A stretch of DNA of 64,000 nt from Mucilaginibacter ginsenosidivorans (GTDB lineage Bacteria > Bacteroidota > Bacteroidia > Sphingobacteriales > Sphingobacteriaceae), in the NCBI RefSeq assembly GCF_007971025.1, contig NZ_CP042436.1, positions 744,001-808,000 of the forward strand, in the 5' to 3' direction. This document shows positions 1 to 9,500 of this stretch, piece by piece. The position numbers and the translations under genes are program-made. The notes under the pieces were generated by a model that had not been told where the DNA came from, did not search any database, and saw only the letters and a list, made by a program, of their open reading frames with translations. Positions within the stretch are counted from its first letter, which is position 1. Each line of letters starts with the position of its first letter.

Positions 1-327
1 GCAGACCCAGTGATAATAGTTATACCAGGGATGGTGTATTACCAAATAAGTATTATCATCGTCCAGTGTTACCAGGTTTTCCGGATGATCGGACACATCA
101 TAGTAATAATGCGCGGCTTCGCTTTGATAGTCACCATATTGATGGGGGTGCTTATGGTGGCATTCTTTGATCAGGCCTTTGCCATTGAGGCAAAAACCCG
201 AATTTCCGACGAACACGTTTTTTAACTTTTTCACCTGTTGCCGGTTTACCTCGTAAAACCGATACGGTTCATAAAGGCCGGTGTTTTCGCCCGTGATATT
301 TATAGGAAGGGGTACGGTGATCTTCAT
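1..327 (-). CDS. Glycosyltransferase family 61-like protein, N-terminal part (gene runs off the left edge)
   Basis: This open frame starts at an ATG (complement of 325-327) and is still open at base 1, so only the first 109 residues are visible. The translation begins MKITVPLPINITGEN and near the edge contains HHPWYNYYHWVC. An N-Y-Y-H-W core like this is typical of GT61/DUF563 glycosyltransferases ('NYYHWL'), which transfer sugars onto polysaccharides or glycoproteins. The catalytic region would lie outside the window, so the substrate cannot be judged. The gene points the same way as the thioredoxin and VKOR-type genes to its right, with about 60 bp between its start and the thioredoxin stop. 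It could belong to the same peptide-maturation locus. The family call rests on one motif. Confidence 0.6.
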   Translation of the reverse strand, partial: MKITVPLPINITGENTGLYEPYRFYEVNRQQVKKLKNVFVGNSGFCLNGKGLIKECHHKHPHQYGDYQSEAAHYYYDVSDHPENLVTLDDDNTYLVIHHPWYNYYHWVC

Positions 328-389
328 ATCAGTATTTGGGTGTATGGATTAAGATTGAAATGTTCAATTATTATGCAGTTCCAAACCCG

Positions 390-1553
390 TTATTTCTTTC
401 CATTTTTTTCCTGAATAAGTTCAGCAATCTTTGCAATCAGCTTTTCACCTCTTAAGTCCTTATCAATCACTTTTCCGGTTGGGTCGATAAGAAAGTTGCC
501 TGGGATTGTCTCAATGTTATATTGATTTGTGACGGGACTTTCTCCTCCTCTAATATCAATCAAATGAACAAAACTTTGTGTGCCATCCTTTATAATTGCT
601 TTTTCCCAATCATCAAGGCTTTTATCGATGGACACGCTCAAAATCACAAAATTATTGTTACCAAAACGCTGCAAAGCCCTTTTGAGATAAGGAGATTCCT
701 TCCGGCAAGGCGCACACCAACTGGCCCAAAAATCAACGAGAACGTATTTGCCCTTAAATTGGGACAGGCTAACCAGTTTGCCATCTTTATCCGGCAACGT
801 AAAGCCTGCTAAATGGGTACCGTTGGCAGGTTTAGGTTTTGTATTGAACGGATGAATTTGCAACCTTTCGTTGATGTTGATTTGTTGTAACGTTGGGTTA
901 TCGTCCTTAAATTTTTCTTTAAGCTTAGTGAATTCCTCTTGGGTGTAAGCTACTACCCCCCCCTGCGATTCCATTAACGCTAAAACTACAACATACGCAC
1001 AATCAGTATTGAAAATAGTTTTTCTTATAAATGTTCGCTTTAGGTTATCAATAGAATCTAATTTATGCTTTAGTATAACACTATCCTTGCTGTGGTTATT
1101 TAGTGCAATTTTGTAATCAGCATAGTTAGGCCCAATTGCCATTATGGTATTCCAATACTGTAAAAATTCGCGCGTTCGTGCTGACCCATCATATGTAATA
1201 GCGTTCAGTTTATTGAAATCAATGGTAATTTTCAGATGTTCACCAGGTGCAATTACTGGAATGAAACGTTCCGGTTTCTTTTCAGAAAATATCAGACCTA
1301 GGTGGCACTCCCGTCCTTCAATACTCAGATCATATGTTAAACTGTCAATTCCTCCATTTTTCCCCAGCATAGCCGAATCAATTATGTCGTATCCTAAGCC
1401 TTGCCGGCTACTCCGCAAAATAAACAGTTGTTCAGGGGAATTTTTTATAATAAGGGTAATACTTGCATTTGACTGCCTATTAGAGTTAGTTTGACCGCGA
1501 CTGAGGGTACATAATATCAAACATAGGATACATAACAACGATAACTTTTTCAT
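390..1553 (-). CDS. TlpA-like thiol-disulfide oxidoreductase with DUF4369-type N-terminus
   Basis: A secreted or periplasmic thioredoxin-fold protein of about 387 residues. I prefer the ATG at 1551-1553 over the in-frame start at 1607 because it opens directly onto a signal peptide (MKKLSLLCILCLILC). Residues 25-200 resemble DUF4369, the beta-rich domain often joined to TlpA-like thioredoxins in Bacteroidota. The C-terminal third is a thioredoxin fold with the redox motif WASWCAPCRK near residue 280 and the cis-proline region IETIPGNF. The expected role is reduction or exchange of disulfides in exported proteins. It lies downstream of a broken Cys-rich peptide gene and a VKOR/thioredoxin fusion on the same strand, so disulfide handling of those peptides is a reasonable inference. 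Confidence 0.85.
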   Translation of the reverse strand: MKKLSLLCILCLILCTLSRGQTNSNRQSNASITLIIKNSPEQLFILRSSRQGLGYDIIDSAMLGKNGGIDSLTYDLSIEGRECHLGLIFSEKKPERFIPVIAPGEHLKITIDFNKLNAITYDGSARTREFLQYWNTIMAIGPNYADYKIALNNHSKDSVILKHKLDSIDNLKRTFIRKTIFNTDCAYVVVLALMESQGGVVAYTQEEFTKLKEKFKDDNPTLQQININERLQIHPFNTKPKPANGTHLAGFTLPDKDGKLVSLSQFKGKYVLVDFWASWCAPCRKESPYLKRALQRFGNNNFVILSVSIDKSLDDWEKAIIKDGTQSFVHLIDIRGGESPVTNQYNIETIPGNFLIDPTGKVIDKDLRGEKLIAKIAELIQEKNGKK

Positions 1554-1674
1554 ATAAAAGTTGACAGATTTGTTTAAATCATAAACCAAATTGCTAAGAT
1601 AGCCCAAATGGATTTTTAGGTTCGTTCCAATAACAGGGCTAATCTTATCATGCTTGCTTATTATTGTTAACGTA

Positions 1675-1717
1675 TCAAAACTTACGAGGCATTAAACCTC
1701 GTAAGTTTTGATCGTTT
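1675..1717. terminator. Strong hairpin terminator
   Basis: A perfect 15-bp stem (1675-1689 pairs with 1697-1711) with a 7-nt loop, followed on the plus strand by a run of T. It lies just past the stop of the broken peptide gene and can fold in either direction. On the minus strand it would separate the peptide gene from the TlpA-like gene. Confidence 0.8.
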
Positions 1718-1718
1718 T

Positions 1719-1948
1719 TTAGTGGTGATCACATTCACAAGAAGTTGAAGGACCATGATTTCCACAAGCTACGTCACCGTCATCTCCATTTGTATCACTG
1801 CAATTGAAATAGCCTGCTACGACAGTGCCATCTTTACATACTGCCGTCGCTTGACAACTACCCCCACCACTCCCGCCATAATCATTTTCATTTCTCCCCT
1901 GCTCAAAACATTTTTAATGCTTTTTAAGCTTAATTTTTCTTTCGTAAT
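1719..1948 (-). pseudogene. Broken double-glycine leader, cysteine-rich peptide gene
   Basis: On the minus strand, one frame reads KEKLSLKSIKNVLSRGEMK followed by MIMAG. This is the usual leader of Bacteroidota peptides that end in a Gly-Gly-type cleavage site. Two frames away the expected mature part follows: GGSGGGSCQATAVCKDG, then NCSDTNGDDGDVACGNHG and SCECDHH, stop. One inserted base in the G-run around plus position 1873-1878 would join the two. There is no ATG at the expected start; the codon there is ATT (1946-1948). The gene therefore looks dead, or a sequencing error has removed one G. The locus sits between a C39-like/VKOR/thioredoxin fusion and a TlpA-like protein, consistent with an exported, disulfide-bonded peptide. 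Confidence 0.6.
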
Positions 1949-2048
1949 AGAATAAGTTTAAAATTTAGATATGTAAGTTTAGGTATCACGGTACAACCGG
2001 CTTTTTAAAAGGCATGCTCCTTTACCTTGCAAAGTATCTTAAAAGCTG

Positions 2049-3635
2049 CTACGCCAGCATGTATTTAATATCTTCTACCTGGTAATCTGCCGGCAAAACG
2101 TAGCCGTTAATTAGGAGGGTGGGGGTAGCTTTTACCTCCGCCATTTCGCACCAAGCTTTTTGTTCGTTAAGTTTATAATATTGGTTTTCATCCAATTGCA
2201 CGGGGTAAACATCGGCCCAGGCGTTATAATCCTTTTGTTTTTGTTCATACCAATCGTGCAGGGCGCGTTTTATCAATGCTTTGTCACCGGTTTCATTCAG
2301 CGCCATCAAATGTCGCACCACCGGAGTTTTGTTATCATTCTCCGTATTGTCGGCGGTAAAAACAATGCGCAGCTGAATATCATCCAGCCTGCCCAGCCAG
2401 TTGTCCAGTTCCTGGTGGGTTTTGCTGCAAGGGGGGCAATAGGGGTTACTTACCATGGTGATGATAGTGGCGGCCTCCACATTACCCAATACAATACTCC
2501 AGTCATCGGAAGGCAAAGCGTATTTGGGCTGGCTTTGCAGGGCGGTATCAAACAGTTCCTTATTGTATTTAAACTTTTGCAATTGTGGTTTTAATGTTTT
2601 CAGCTGCTGGGCCTTCAGTAATAATGGTTTCAAAAGTATCCATGTGGCTACGGGTAAGGCCAGGCATGCCAAAATAGACAGCCATTGGCTAACGCCCGGT
2701 AATAAAACAGGGGATTTCAGAAAAGTAACCAGGGGAATAAATTCGATCCAAAGCAAGGCCTGGACGGTGCAACAAAGCACGCACCATTGTTTTGCTGTGC
2801 GAGCCTGGTAAAAAATGGAATAAAATGTATACGGCAGGCTAACCAGGTTTAAAAAGGCAAGAACCTGCAGCGATGCTACCGAACCATTACTAAACAGCAG
2901 TGCAAGCAAAGTGCCGGCAAAGTAGAAGAAACCAACTTCGCTCCAGCTTAGCCAGCTGAACAATTTGGCGGCTTTTGAGGAAAGAATAGCGTTGCAATCG
3001 CTTTTTCCGTTGCCGGTACACAAGGTTTGTATAAGTGGGTTATTTTTGTCTATACTCTGTACCAACAGCAAGATCGAAGTAACCAGTCCTGTAGTTTTAC
3101 TTATCGTCAGCAGGGCCACCTGCCAGCTTAAATTGGTAAAATAATGATTATTGAGCAGTATCCCGCTAAGCACGATTCCCGCAAGTAGATATATAATAAC
3201 GTCCTTATATTTGAAAATCGCACTCCATGTATTTTTTGGGGGATAGCCGTACCCCGACAGCGATGGCTGCACAGCCAGGACCACGCCGTCGAAAAACTGG
3301 GCGGCGTTTTTTACCGGTATTTTATAATTCTTTTGTTTATGGTCCGATACAGTAAGTTCTCCAGCAGATATTTTGCTTACTACAACGAAATCATTTTTAA
3401 GGGTATGAGCAATAAAAGGCACCGGCACTTCGGCTAACTCACTTGTCTCTATGCGATACGCGGCATTGTCTATTTCAAACCAGTTCAATACATCACTTAT
3501 CGCCAGCATACTCGGATACTCTGGATGTTTTTCAAGCTCCGCAATAATATCCTCAGATCTTACATTGACGGATAATTCCTTAAGCAGCCCAATAACGACG
3601 GAATCTGCATTGTTTTGATTATCAAATAATTGCAT
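2049..3635 (-). CDS. C39-like / vitamin K epoxide reductase / thioredoxin fusion protein
   Basis: A 528-residue inner-membrane oxidoreductase in three parts. Residues 1-125 resemble the C39 (double-glycine) peptidase fold, but the usual catalytic Cys near the start is missing (NADSVVIGLL), so it probably binds a leader peptide without cutting it. Residues about 145-340 form a multi-helix VKOR domain with a Cys pair near 205-214 (LCTGNGKSDC) and a CVLC motif near 284. The C-terminal third is a thioredoxin-like domain with CPPC near 402 and the cis-Pro segment ATPTLLING. VKOR-thioredoxin fusions make disulfides in exported proteins using quinone. The C39-like piece and the adjacent broken GG-leader peptide point to peptide substrates. 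The start at 3635 is the first ATG. Confidence 0.85.
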   Translation of the reverse strand: MQLFDNQNNADSVVIGLLKELSVNVRSEDIIAELEKHPEYPSMLAISDVLNWFEIDNAAYRIETSELAEVPVPFIAHTLKNDFVVVSKISAGELTVSDHKQKNYKIPVKNAAQFFDGVVLAVQPSLSGYGYPPKNTWSAIFKYKDVIIYLLAGIVLSGILLNNHYFTNLSWQVALLTISKTTGLVTSILLLVQSIDKNNPLIQTLCTGNGKSDCNAILSSKAAKLFSWLSWSEVGFFYFAGTLLALLFSNGSVASLQVLAFLNLVSLPYTFYSIFYQARTAKQWCVLCCTVQALLWIEFIPLVTFLKSPVLLPGVSQWLSILACLALPVATWILLKPLLLKAQQLKTLKPQLQKFKYNKELFDTALQSQPKYALPSDDWSIVLGNVEAATIITMVSNPYCPPCSKTHQELDNWLGRLDDIQLRIVFTADNTENDNKTPVVRHLMALNETGDKALIKRALHDWYEQKQKDYNAWADVYPVQLDENQYYKLNEQKAWCEMAEVKATPTLLINGYVLPADYQVEDIKYMLA

Positions 3636-4282
3636 AGGTTATTAGAAAGGTTAGGGTATAATTATTTACCTGAGTAAGCTAAAATTTAACTTTTGGGAAA
3701 TCAATCGGTGTTTTCACGGTAATTTGGGGGGGTGTTTTCACTGACTATTTGATTTTCGGGCCGTAAAATGATGTATAGAAACTACGTTATCAGCCAGTAT
3801 GCAAAATATCCTGACAGAAAACAGGGGCGATTGTTTTTCCGCTTAAAAGTTGCGAGTCCTTTTGTTTTTCGGGTGGATACAATTCATCAGACAATACTCT
3901 TCTAAAAGCTGACTCTATTATGATGCTATTACTTTTTACCTGTCAAATTTATAACTGGCTAAAATTTTTTTATTCATCAGCATGTTTTGACCGGAGCAAA
4001 TAAATTTATTATTAAGCATTATTTTACGCGAACCATAAGTCGCTGAAAACAAACCATATAATTTTTTAAATAAATAAAACTCTTTTATGATTTAATAGTT
4101 AAATACTTATTAACAAAAGAATATAACGGTTTGTATATTAACTACATTTAAATCAGATTTGCATTATAATTAGTTGTTATAATATTCTGATAATTAACGC
4201 GTATAAATACTTTATTTAAAGTACTTTGATCTCACGGCGGGTTATTCAAACATTAACCACAAAAAAATTAAATTACAGTCAT
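3636..4282. other. A+T-rich intergenic region, no convincing gene
   Basis: About 650 bases between divergent genes. The longest coding possibility is a 45-codon frame starting at 3768 (MMYRNYVISQYAKYPD...), with no recognisable family. The right two thirds are very A+T rich. I see no hairpin terminator, tRNA or clear promoter pair here. Confidence 0.5.
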
Positions 4283-4657
4283 ATGAAAAGGATTTTCATT
4301 ATAGCGCTGTTATTTGTAGCATTCAGGGCGTCGTCCCAAAATATCATCCCCGGACAGGAAGCCTCGAAATACGTGGGGCAAAAAGTGTCTGCATATGGAT
4401 ATGTGTACAAGATCGAGCGGGAACCCAAATCGAAAACATGGGTCATTACTTTTGGCAGCAAGTATCTTTCAAAGGGTGTTGTTCTAAAGTTGAGCGATGA
4501 ATCTAAATTGCAACCCGCCAGTACATTCCAGGATGTGAATGGTCATTTCATTTCTGTAACCGGAAAAGTAATCAAGGAAAAAGGAAAAGTATTTATTAAT
4601 GGCGACGATCCTTCTACAATGGTCTCGGTCAAACAGCAATCGCTCGCGGTAAATTGA
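4283..4657 (+). CDS. Small secreted OB-fold-like protein
   Basis: A protein of about 124 residues. I use the ATG at 4283, not the upstream in-frame start at 4226, because it is followed at once by a signal peptide (MKRIFIIALLFVAFRASS) with likely cleavage after SSQ. The mature part, IIPGQEASKYVGQKVSAYG then VTGKVIKEKGKVFING, is all beta and ends in a G-K-V-...-G-K-V pattern. That resembles the small OB-fold nucleic-acid or ligand-binding domains found in exported Bacteroidota proteins. There is no catalytic motif. It converges on the MFS gene, with only 6 bp between the two stop codons. The role is unknown. Confidence 0.65.
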   Translation: MKRIFIIALLFVAFRASSQNIIPGQEASKYVGQKVSAYGYVYKIEREPKSKTWVITFGSKYLSKGVVLKLSDESKLQPASTFQDVNGHFISVTGKVIKEKGKVFINGDDPSTMVSVKQQSLAVN

Positions 4658-4663
4658 TATTAA

Positions 4664-5926
4664 TTAAGAAGCCATTTCTAAAACCTGTTCTTCAACTGCA
4701 TTTATTTGCCGCTGATTTTTTAGCCGCTCCCGGCGTAAAAATCTGAAGTGTAATACACCTATCAACAAGGCAATAGCCCCTTCGGCAAGCATAGTATCCG
4801 GCGTACCTATCCATTTTGACACCGACCCAATCAACAATCCGCCGAGTGGCTGCATGCCAAAAAATGCCATCGCGTAATAGCTTATCACGCGTCCGCGCAT
4901 GTGTGGTTCTACCGTGGTTTGTATCAGGGTATTGCTTACCGTTATCTGCGACATCATGCCAAATCCGGCTACTGTTGCAAACGCCAGCGCCAGCGGGTAA
5001 TTTCCCTCGTGCGAGAAAAGGATCAGCCCGGCCCCAAATATAAGCGTATTAATAGCCAGTATCTTCTTCAGGTTGCTCCCGGCTTTGAGCGATGCCAGGA
5101 ATATGGCCCCACCAAAGGCGCCTAACCCTATAACGCTATCGAGAACGCCAAAAGTAGATGCCGTCCCCTTAAAGATATCTTTGGCATATACCGGCAGTAA
5201 GGTACTATAAGGTAAAACAAACAGGCTGATAAGTCCCAGCATCAGGATTACGAAACCGATCGAAGGCGTTTTCTTCAGGTATTCAAATCCATCCTTCAAT
5301 TCGCCAATTACATTTTTTGCATGGACAGTTGCAGTATATTGGGGTAAACGCATCATTAACAAAGAGCCGATCACCGCCAGGAAACTCAAAGCATTGAGCA
5401 GGAAGCATGTACCATCGCCCATCGTTTCCAAAACAAAACCGGCGATTGCCGGACCTATAAGTCGCGACAGGTTGACCATCGACGAGTTAAGCGCCAAAGC
5501 GTTCGGCAGATCTTTTTTGTCGTCTATCATTTCAAACACCAGTGCCTGCCTTGCCGGCACATCGAAAGCATTTATAATACCGAGCAGAACACTTAAAGCC
5601 AGTATCTCCCAAACGGCGTAATGCCCCAGCAGGATGAGTACCGCCAGTATGGTTGCCTGCACCATAGATGCTATTTGGGTGCCCAAAAGCACTTTAAAAC
5701 GATCATACCTGTCGGACACGACGCCACCAATCAACGAAAATAAAAAAGACGGGAACTGGCTCGCGAAAAGCGTCAGCCCCAGCATAAATGTTGAATGGGT
5801 AAGGGAATAGATGACCCAGCTTACCGCTGTCTTTTGCATCCATGTGCCAATCAGCGAAACAGACTGCCCTGTAATATAAAGCCGGTAATTACGGCTTTTA
5901 AATGCGTTAAACGTTGTTATTTTCAT
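4664..5926 (-). CDS. MFS transporter (EntS/MdfA-like exporter)
   Basis: A 420-residue inner-membrane protein with about 12 hydrophobic segments. The start MKITTFNAFKSRNYRLYITG and the A-like motif GGVVSDRYDRFKVLLG (about residues 67-82) are typical of major facilitator family exporters of the enterobactin-exporter (EntS) type, which move small molecules out with proton influx. It follows the MarR-type gene by 40 bp on the same strand and is probably co-transcribed with it, a common arrangement for inducible efflux. The substrate cannot be read from the sequence. Confidence 0.9.
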   Translation of the reverse strand: MKITTFNAFKSRNYRLYITGQSVSLIGTWMQKTAVSWVIYSLTHSTFMLGLTLFASQFPSFLFSLIGGVVSDRYDRFKVLLGTQIASMVQATILAVLILLGHYAVWEILALSVLLGIINAFDVPARQALVFEMIDDKKDLPNALALNSSMVNLSRLIGPAIAGFVLETMGDGTCFLLNALSFLAVIGSLLMMRLPQYTATVHAKNVIGELKDGFEYLKKTPSIGFVILMLGLISLFVLPYSTLLPVYAKDIFKGTASTFGVLDSVIGLGAFGGAIFLASLKAGSNLKKILAINTLIFGAGLILFSHEGNYPLALAFATVAGFGMMSQITVSNTLIQTTVEPHMRGRVISYYAMAFFGMQPLGGLLIGSVSKWIGTPDTMLAEGAIALLIGVLHFRFLRRERLKNQRQINAVEEQVLEMAS

Positions 5927-5966
5927 TTGGTAAATTCCACACAGAACGATCTGCAGACCGTTCCTA

Positions 5967-6404
5967 TTAATCCATATCCACTAATTTTTTTAGGGGCAAC
6001 AATGCCCTCCGCAACAGCTCCTGTTCTTCGTCCGTGCAGCTTTCCTTTATCGCTTTTGCAAGCCACTCATCGCGTTCGTTACGCATTTGGGTAAGCATTT
6101 TTTCACCTTCAGGTGTCAGCGAGATAAGCACTTTACGCTTGTCTGTTTCTGATCCTTTGCGGCTGACATATCCAAGCCCGGACAAATGACCCAATATTTG
6201 CGACATACTTTGGTTAGTGATTTTCTCCATCGATGCCAGTTCGCTCGGGAGCAGTTGCTTATATTCCTGTAGCAGCGCCATACTTGACCGCTCCGTCAGC
6301 GAAAGTTGCCGGCCGGTTACCGATTCTTTCCGTAATTTCTTAACCAACCTGGTAAGTAAATTACGGAGGGAGGTAGCAAGCTGTGTATCCTGGTTTGAAG
6401 TCAT
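5967..6404 (-). CDS. MarR family transcriptional regulator
   Basis: A 145-residue winged helix-turn-helix protein. Residues about 35-100 carry the MarR core: SLTERSSMALLQEY, the recognition helix region TNQSMSQILGHLSGLG and the wing SRKGSETDKRKVLISLT. MarR proteins bind as dimers to palindromes and are released by small ligands. A 13-bp palindrome lies 13 bases upstream of the start (6417-6429), and the efflux gene follows on the same strand. Autoregulation and control of the exporter are the likely roles. Confidence 0.9.
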   Translation of the reverse strand: MTSNQDTQLATSLRNLLTRLVKKLRKESVTGRQLSLTERSSMALLQEYKQLLPSELASMEKITNQSMSQILGHLSGLGYVSRKGSETDKRKVLISLTPEGEKMLTQMRNERDEWLAKAIKESCTDEEQELLRRALLPLKKLVDMD

Positions 6405-6416
6405 ATTAAAAATTAG

Positions 6417-6429
6417 TTAGTTAAACTAA
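6417..6429. promoter_or_regulatory. Candidate MarR operator palindrome
   Basis: TTAGTT-A-AACTAA is a perfect 6-bp inverted repeat about a single central base. It sits just upstream of the marR-type start (6404). Size and position fit a MarR dimer site that would block transcription of the regulator-exporter pair. It is seen in sequence only; binding is inferred. Confidence 0.5.
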
Positions 6430-6548
6430 TAAGTTTACCTTACAAATATAAGGCCGTTTATGCCTTTTAGGGCTGTATAATTCTCATTTAAATGTTATAA
6501 TTTTGATCATCCTTATCCGTTTAATGACGGATTGGGCACCTGATAGCT

Positions 6549-9500
6549 ATGCGGACACCGGAAAACTACGAATTGTTGATAGGGAAGATCAATACTTTCA
6601 TCCGCAAGTATTACCTCAACAATTTATTACGGGGCCTGATATTCCTCGGCGCGGGACTTTTTTCAGCATATGTTATCATTACCGTAGGTGAATACTACGG
6701 CGATTTCAACACCACCTTCCGGACCTTTCTTTTCTATTTCTTCATCATCCTTAATGTTGGTTTGATAGCGTGGCTGGTTATTCCGTCATTGATGGCCTGG
6801 CTCAGGTTGGGCAAAACCATTACTCACGACCAGGCGGCTGAGATCATCGGAAAACATTTTACAGATGTTAGCGACAGGCTGCTGAATACCCTTCAGCTTA
6901 AAAAACTTGCTGACAACAGCCCTGAAAGCCGGGCCCTGATCGACGCCAGTATCGATCAAAAGATAGAAACGCTCAAACCGGTCCGTTTTCCATCCGCCGT
7001 CAACATCCGCGAGAATACAAAATATCTGAAATGGATCATCTTTCCTATTGCCATCATTTGCGTCATCGCCCTTGCAGCACCATCCATACTTACCGAAAGC
7101 ACTAAAAAGCTGATACGCCATAACGAATACTTCGCACCGGTGGCGCCTTTCAAATTTGTATTGCTTAACAATTCTCTATCAGCAATACAGGGGCAGGACC
7201 TAAAAATTGATCTGAAACTTGACGGCGATAAACTGCCGGCAGATGTCTATATTGAAACGGGCAGCAACACATTCAAGCTTGATAAGGAAAATATCAGCCG
7301 GTTCCACTACCAGTTCAGCAACCTTCAAAAAAACACCTCGTTCCGGTTTATTGGAAATGGGTTCCAGTCGCAGGCCTACGAAGTAAAAGTGAGTTTAAAA
7401 CCTTCGCTGCTTCATTTCGATGTAGCACTGACTTACCCAGTGTATCTGCATAAGAAAAATGAGACCATAGCCAACGCCGGCGACCTAACCATTCCGGCCG
7501 GAACGATTGTAAAATGGCAGCTGCACACACAAAATGCCGATGGGATCGGATTCAGCATCAACGACAAAACCACCGAGGCAAGCCCGGGTGGCACGGATGT
7601 TTTTGAGCACACCGAAAGGATTTTAAAGAATTCGATATACAAATTGGCCCCCGTCAGCAATGCTGTAAACCGCGGCGATTCCGCAGCATATCGCATCAAC
7701 GCCATACGGGACGAACTGCCTGCTATCACTGTTAACGAAAAAAGTGACTCCGTAAGCAGCAAGGCCTTATATTTTGATGGTAAGATACAGGACGACCACG
7801 GGTTTAGTTCGCTCACTTTTAATTACAAGATCGGTACCCCTGGAAATAAAAATGAAGAAAGGATGATCTCAAAATCAGTAAAGGCCGATCTTGGCCAAAC
7901 CCAATCAGATTTCTTTTACTATTGGAACCTGAAAGATATTGCCGCCAGGCCCGGAGACCAGGTTTCGTACTATTTCGAAGTTGCTGATAACGATGGCGTT
8001 ACTGGGCCCAAAAGAGTACGTTCTCCGGAACGCACATTAAATATCCCCGATCAGAGGCAGGTTAACGACCAGCTGGATAAAGGCACACAAGTGGTAAAGG
8101 AAAAAATGGAGTCTGCTATAAAACTCGCCGGCCAGATAGAGCATGATTCGCAAAAGCTTAACCAAATGCTGCTGAATAAGAATACGCTCTCCTTCGATGA
8201 GAAAAAACAAATAGACGATTTGCTGGAGAAAAAGAAAGAGCTGGATGACCTGGTAAAAGACATACAGGCCGAGAACAAAAAAAATGCATATGAGCGCAGG
8301 GAAAACCAGCAACAGACCAAAGAGTTGGAGGAAAAGCAAAAACAGATAGAAAACCTTTTCAACAACGTGCTTGATAAGAAAACGCGCGACCTGCTTCAGA
8401 AGTTGCAGGAGTTGATGAACGAAGAGCAAAAAGACGGAACACGCGATCAGCTTTCAAAAATGCAGATGGACAACAAGTCGCTGCGGAAAGAACTTGACCG
8501 TATATTGGAATTGTACAAAAAACTGGAATTTGACCAAAAATTAGACCAGAGCGTCAATCAATTAAATCAGCTTGCGGAAAAGCAGCAAAAATTAGCCGAC
8601 CAGGCAAAACAAAGCGATGCCAGTCAGCAGGAATTGCAGCAGCAACAGGAAAAACTGAAACAGGATTTCCAGGATGTAAAAAAATCGTTGGACGATCTGC
8701 AAAAACAGGATGAAGCATCAGGAAAGAAAAATGATTTTGAAAATCCAAAAGATGATGAGCAAAAAATAGATGAGCAAATGCAGCAAAGTTCTGAAAGCTT
8801 ACAAAAGAACGATAAACAAAAAGCTTCAGAACAACAGCAGCAGGCCTCTAAGCAAATGCAGCAGTTAGCCAGCAAGTTGCAGCAAAAAAATGAGGAACAG
8901 GAGGACAGCCAGAACAATGTAGACGCTCAACAGTTACGCGAATTATTGAAAAATCTCGTTAACAGTTCATTCGAGCAGGAAAAAGTAATGGAGACGTTAA
9001 AAAACACATCTCCTTCCGATCCAAATTATAGTATATTAGCACAAAAACAAAAAGATATAAAAGATAATTTAAAAACAGCGGAAGATAGTTTATATTCGTT
9101 GAGCAAAAGGGTTCCGCAAATACAATCGACTGTCAACCAGGAGATAGCGGGCATCAATGAACATATCGACAAGGCGCTGGATAATTTGAGCGATCGCCGT
9201 ACACCGGAAGCCGGGCGAAACCAGCAATATGCCATGACATCGATGAATAACCTGGCCCTGATGCTGAATGAAGCACTGGAGCAGTTGCAAAACTCGATGA
9301 AAAACTCGAAAGGCGGTGGTGGAAAGTCGAAACAACCTTCGTTGTCGCAGCTTAACAAGATGCAGCAGCAGTTGAACCAGAATATGCAAAAGATGCGCGA
9401 TCAATTGCAGAAACAAGGCAATATGTCGCAAAGTCAGCGAAGCGGCATGAGCCAGCAGTTAGCCAGGATGGCTCGCGAGCAGCAAATAATAAGGGAAGCG

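Noticed and set aside
10-225. 71-codon frame on the plus strand
   Set aside because: It is antisense to the GT61-like frame (1-327, minus), which carries a recognisable motif.
1755-1955. 66-codon frame on the plus strand
   Set aside because: It is the shadow of the broken Cys-rich peptide on the minus strand.
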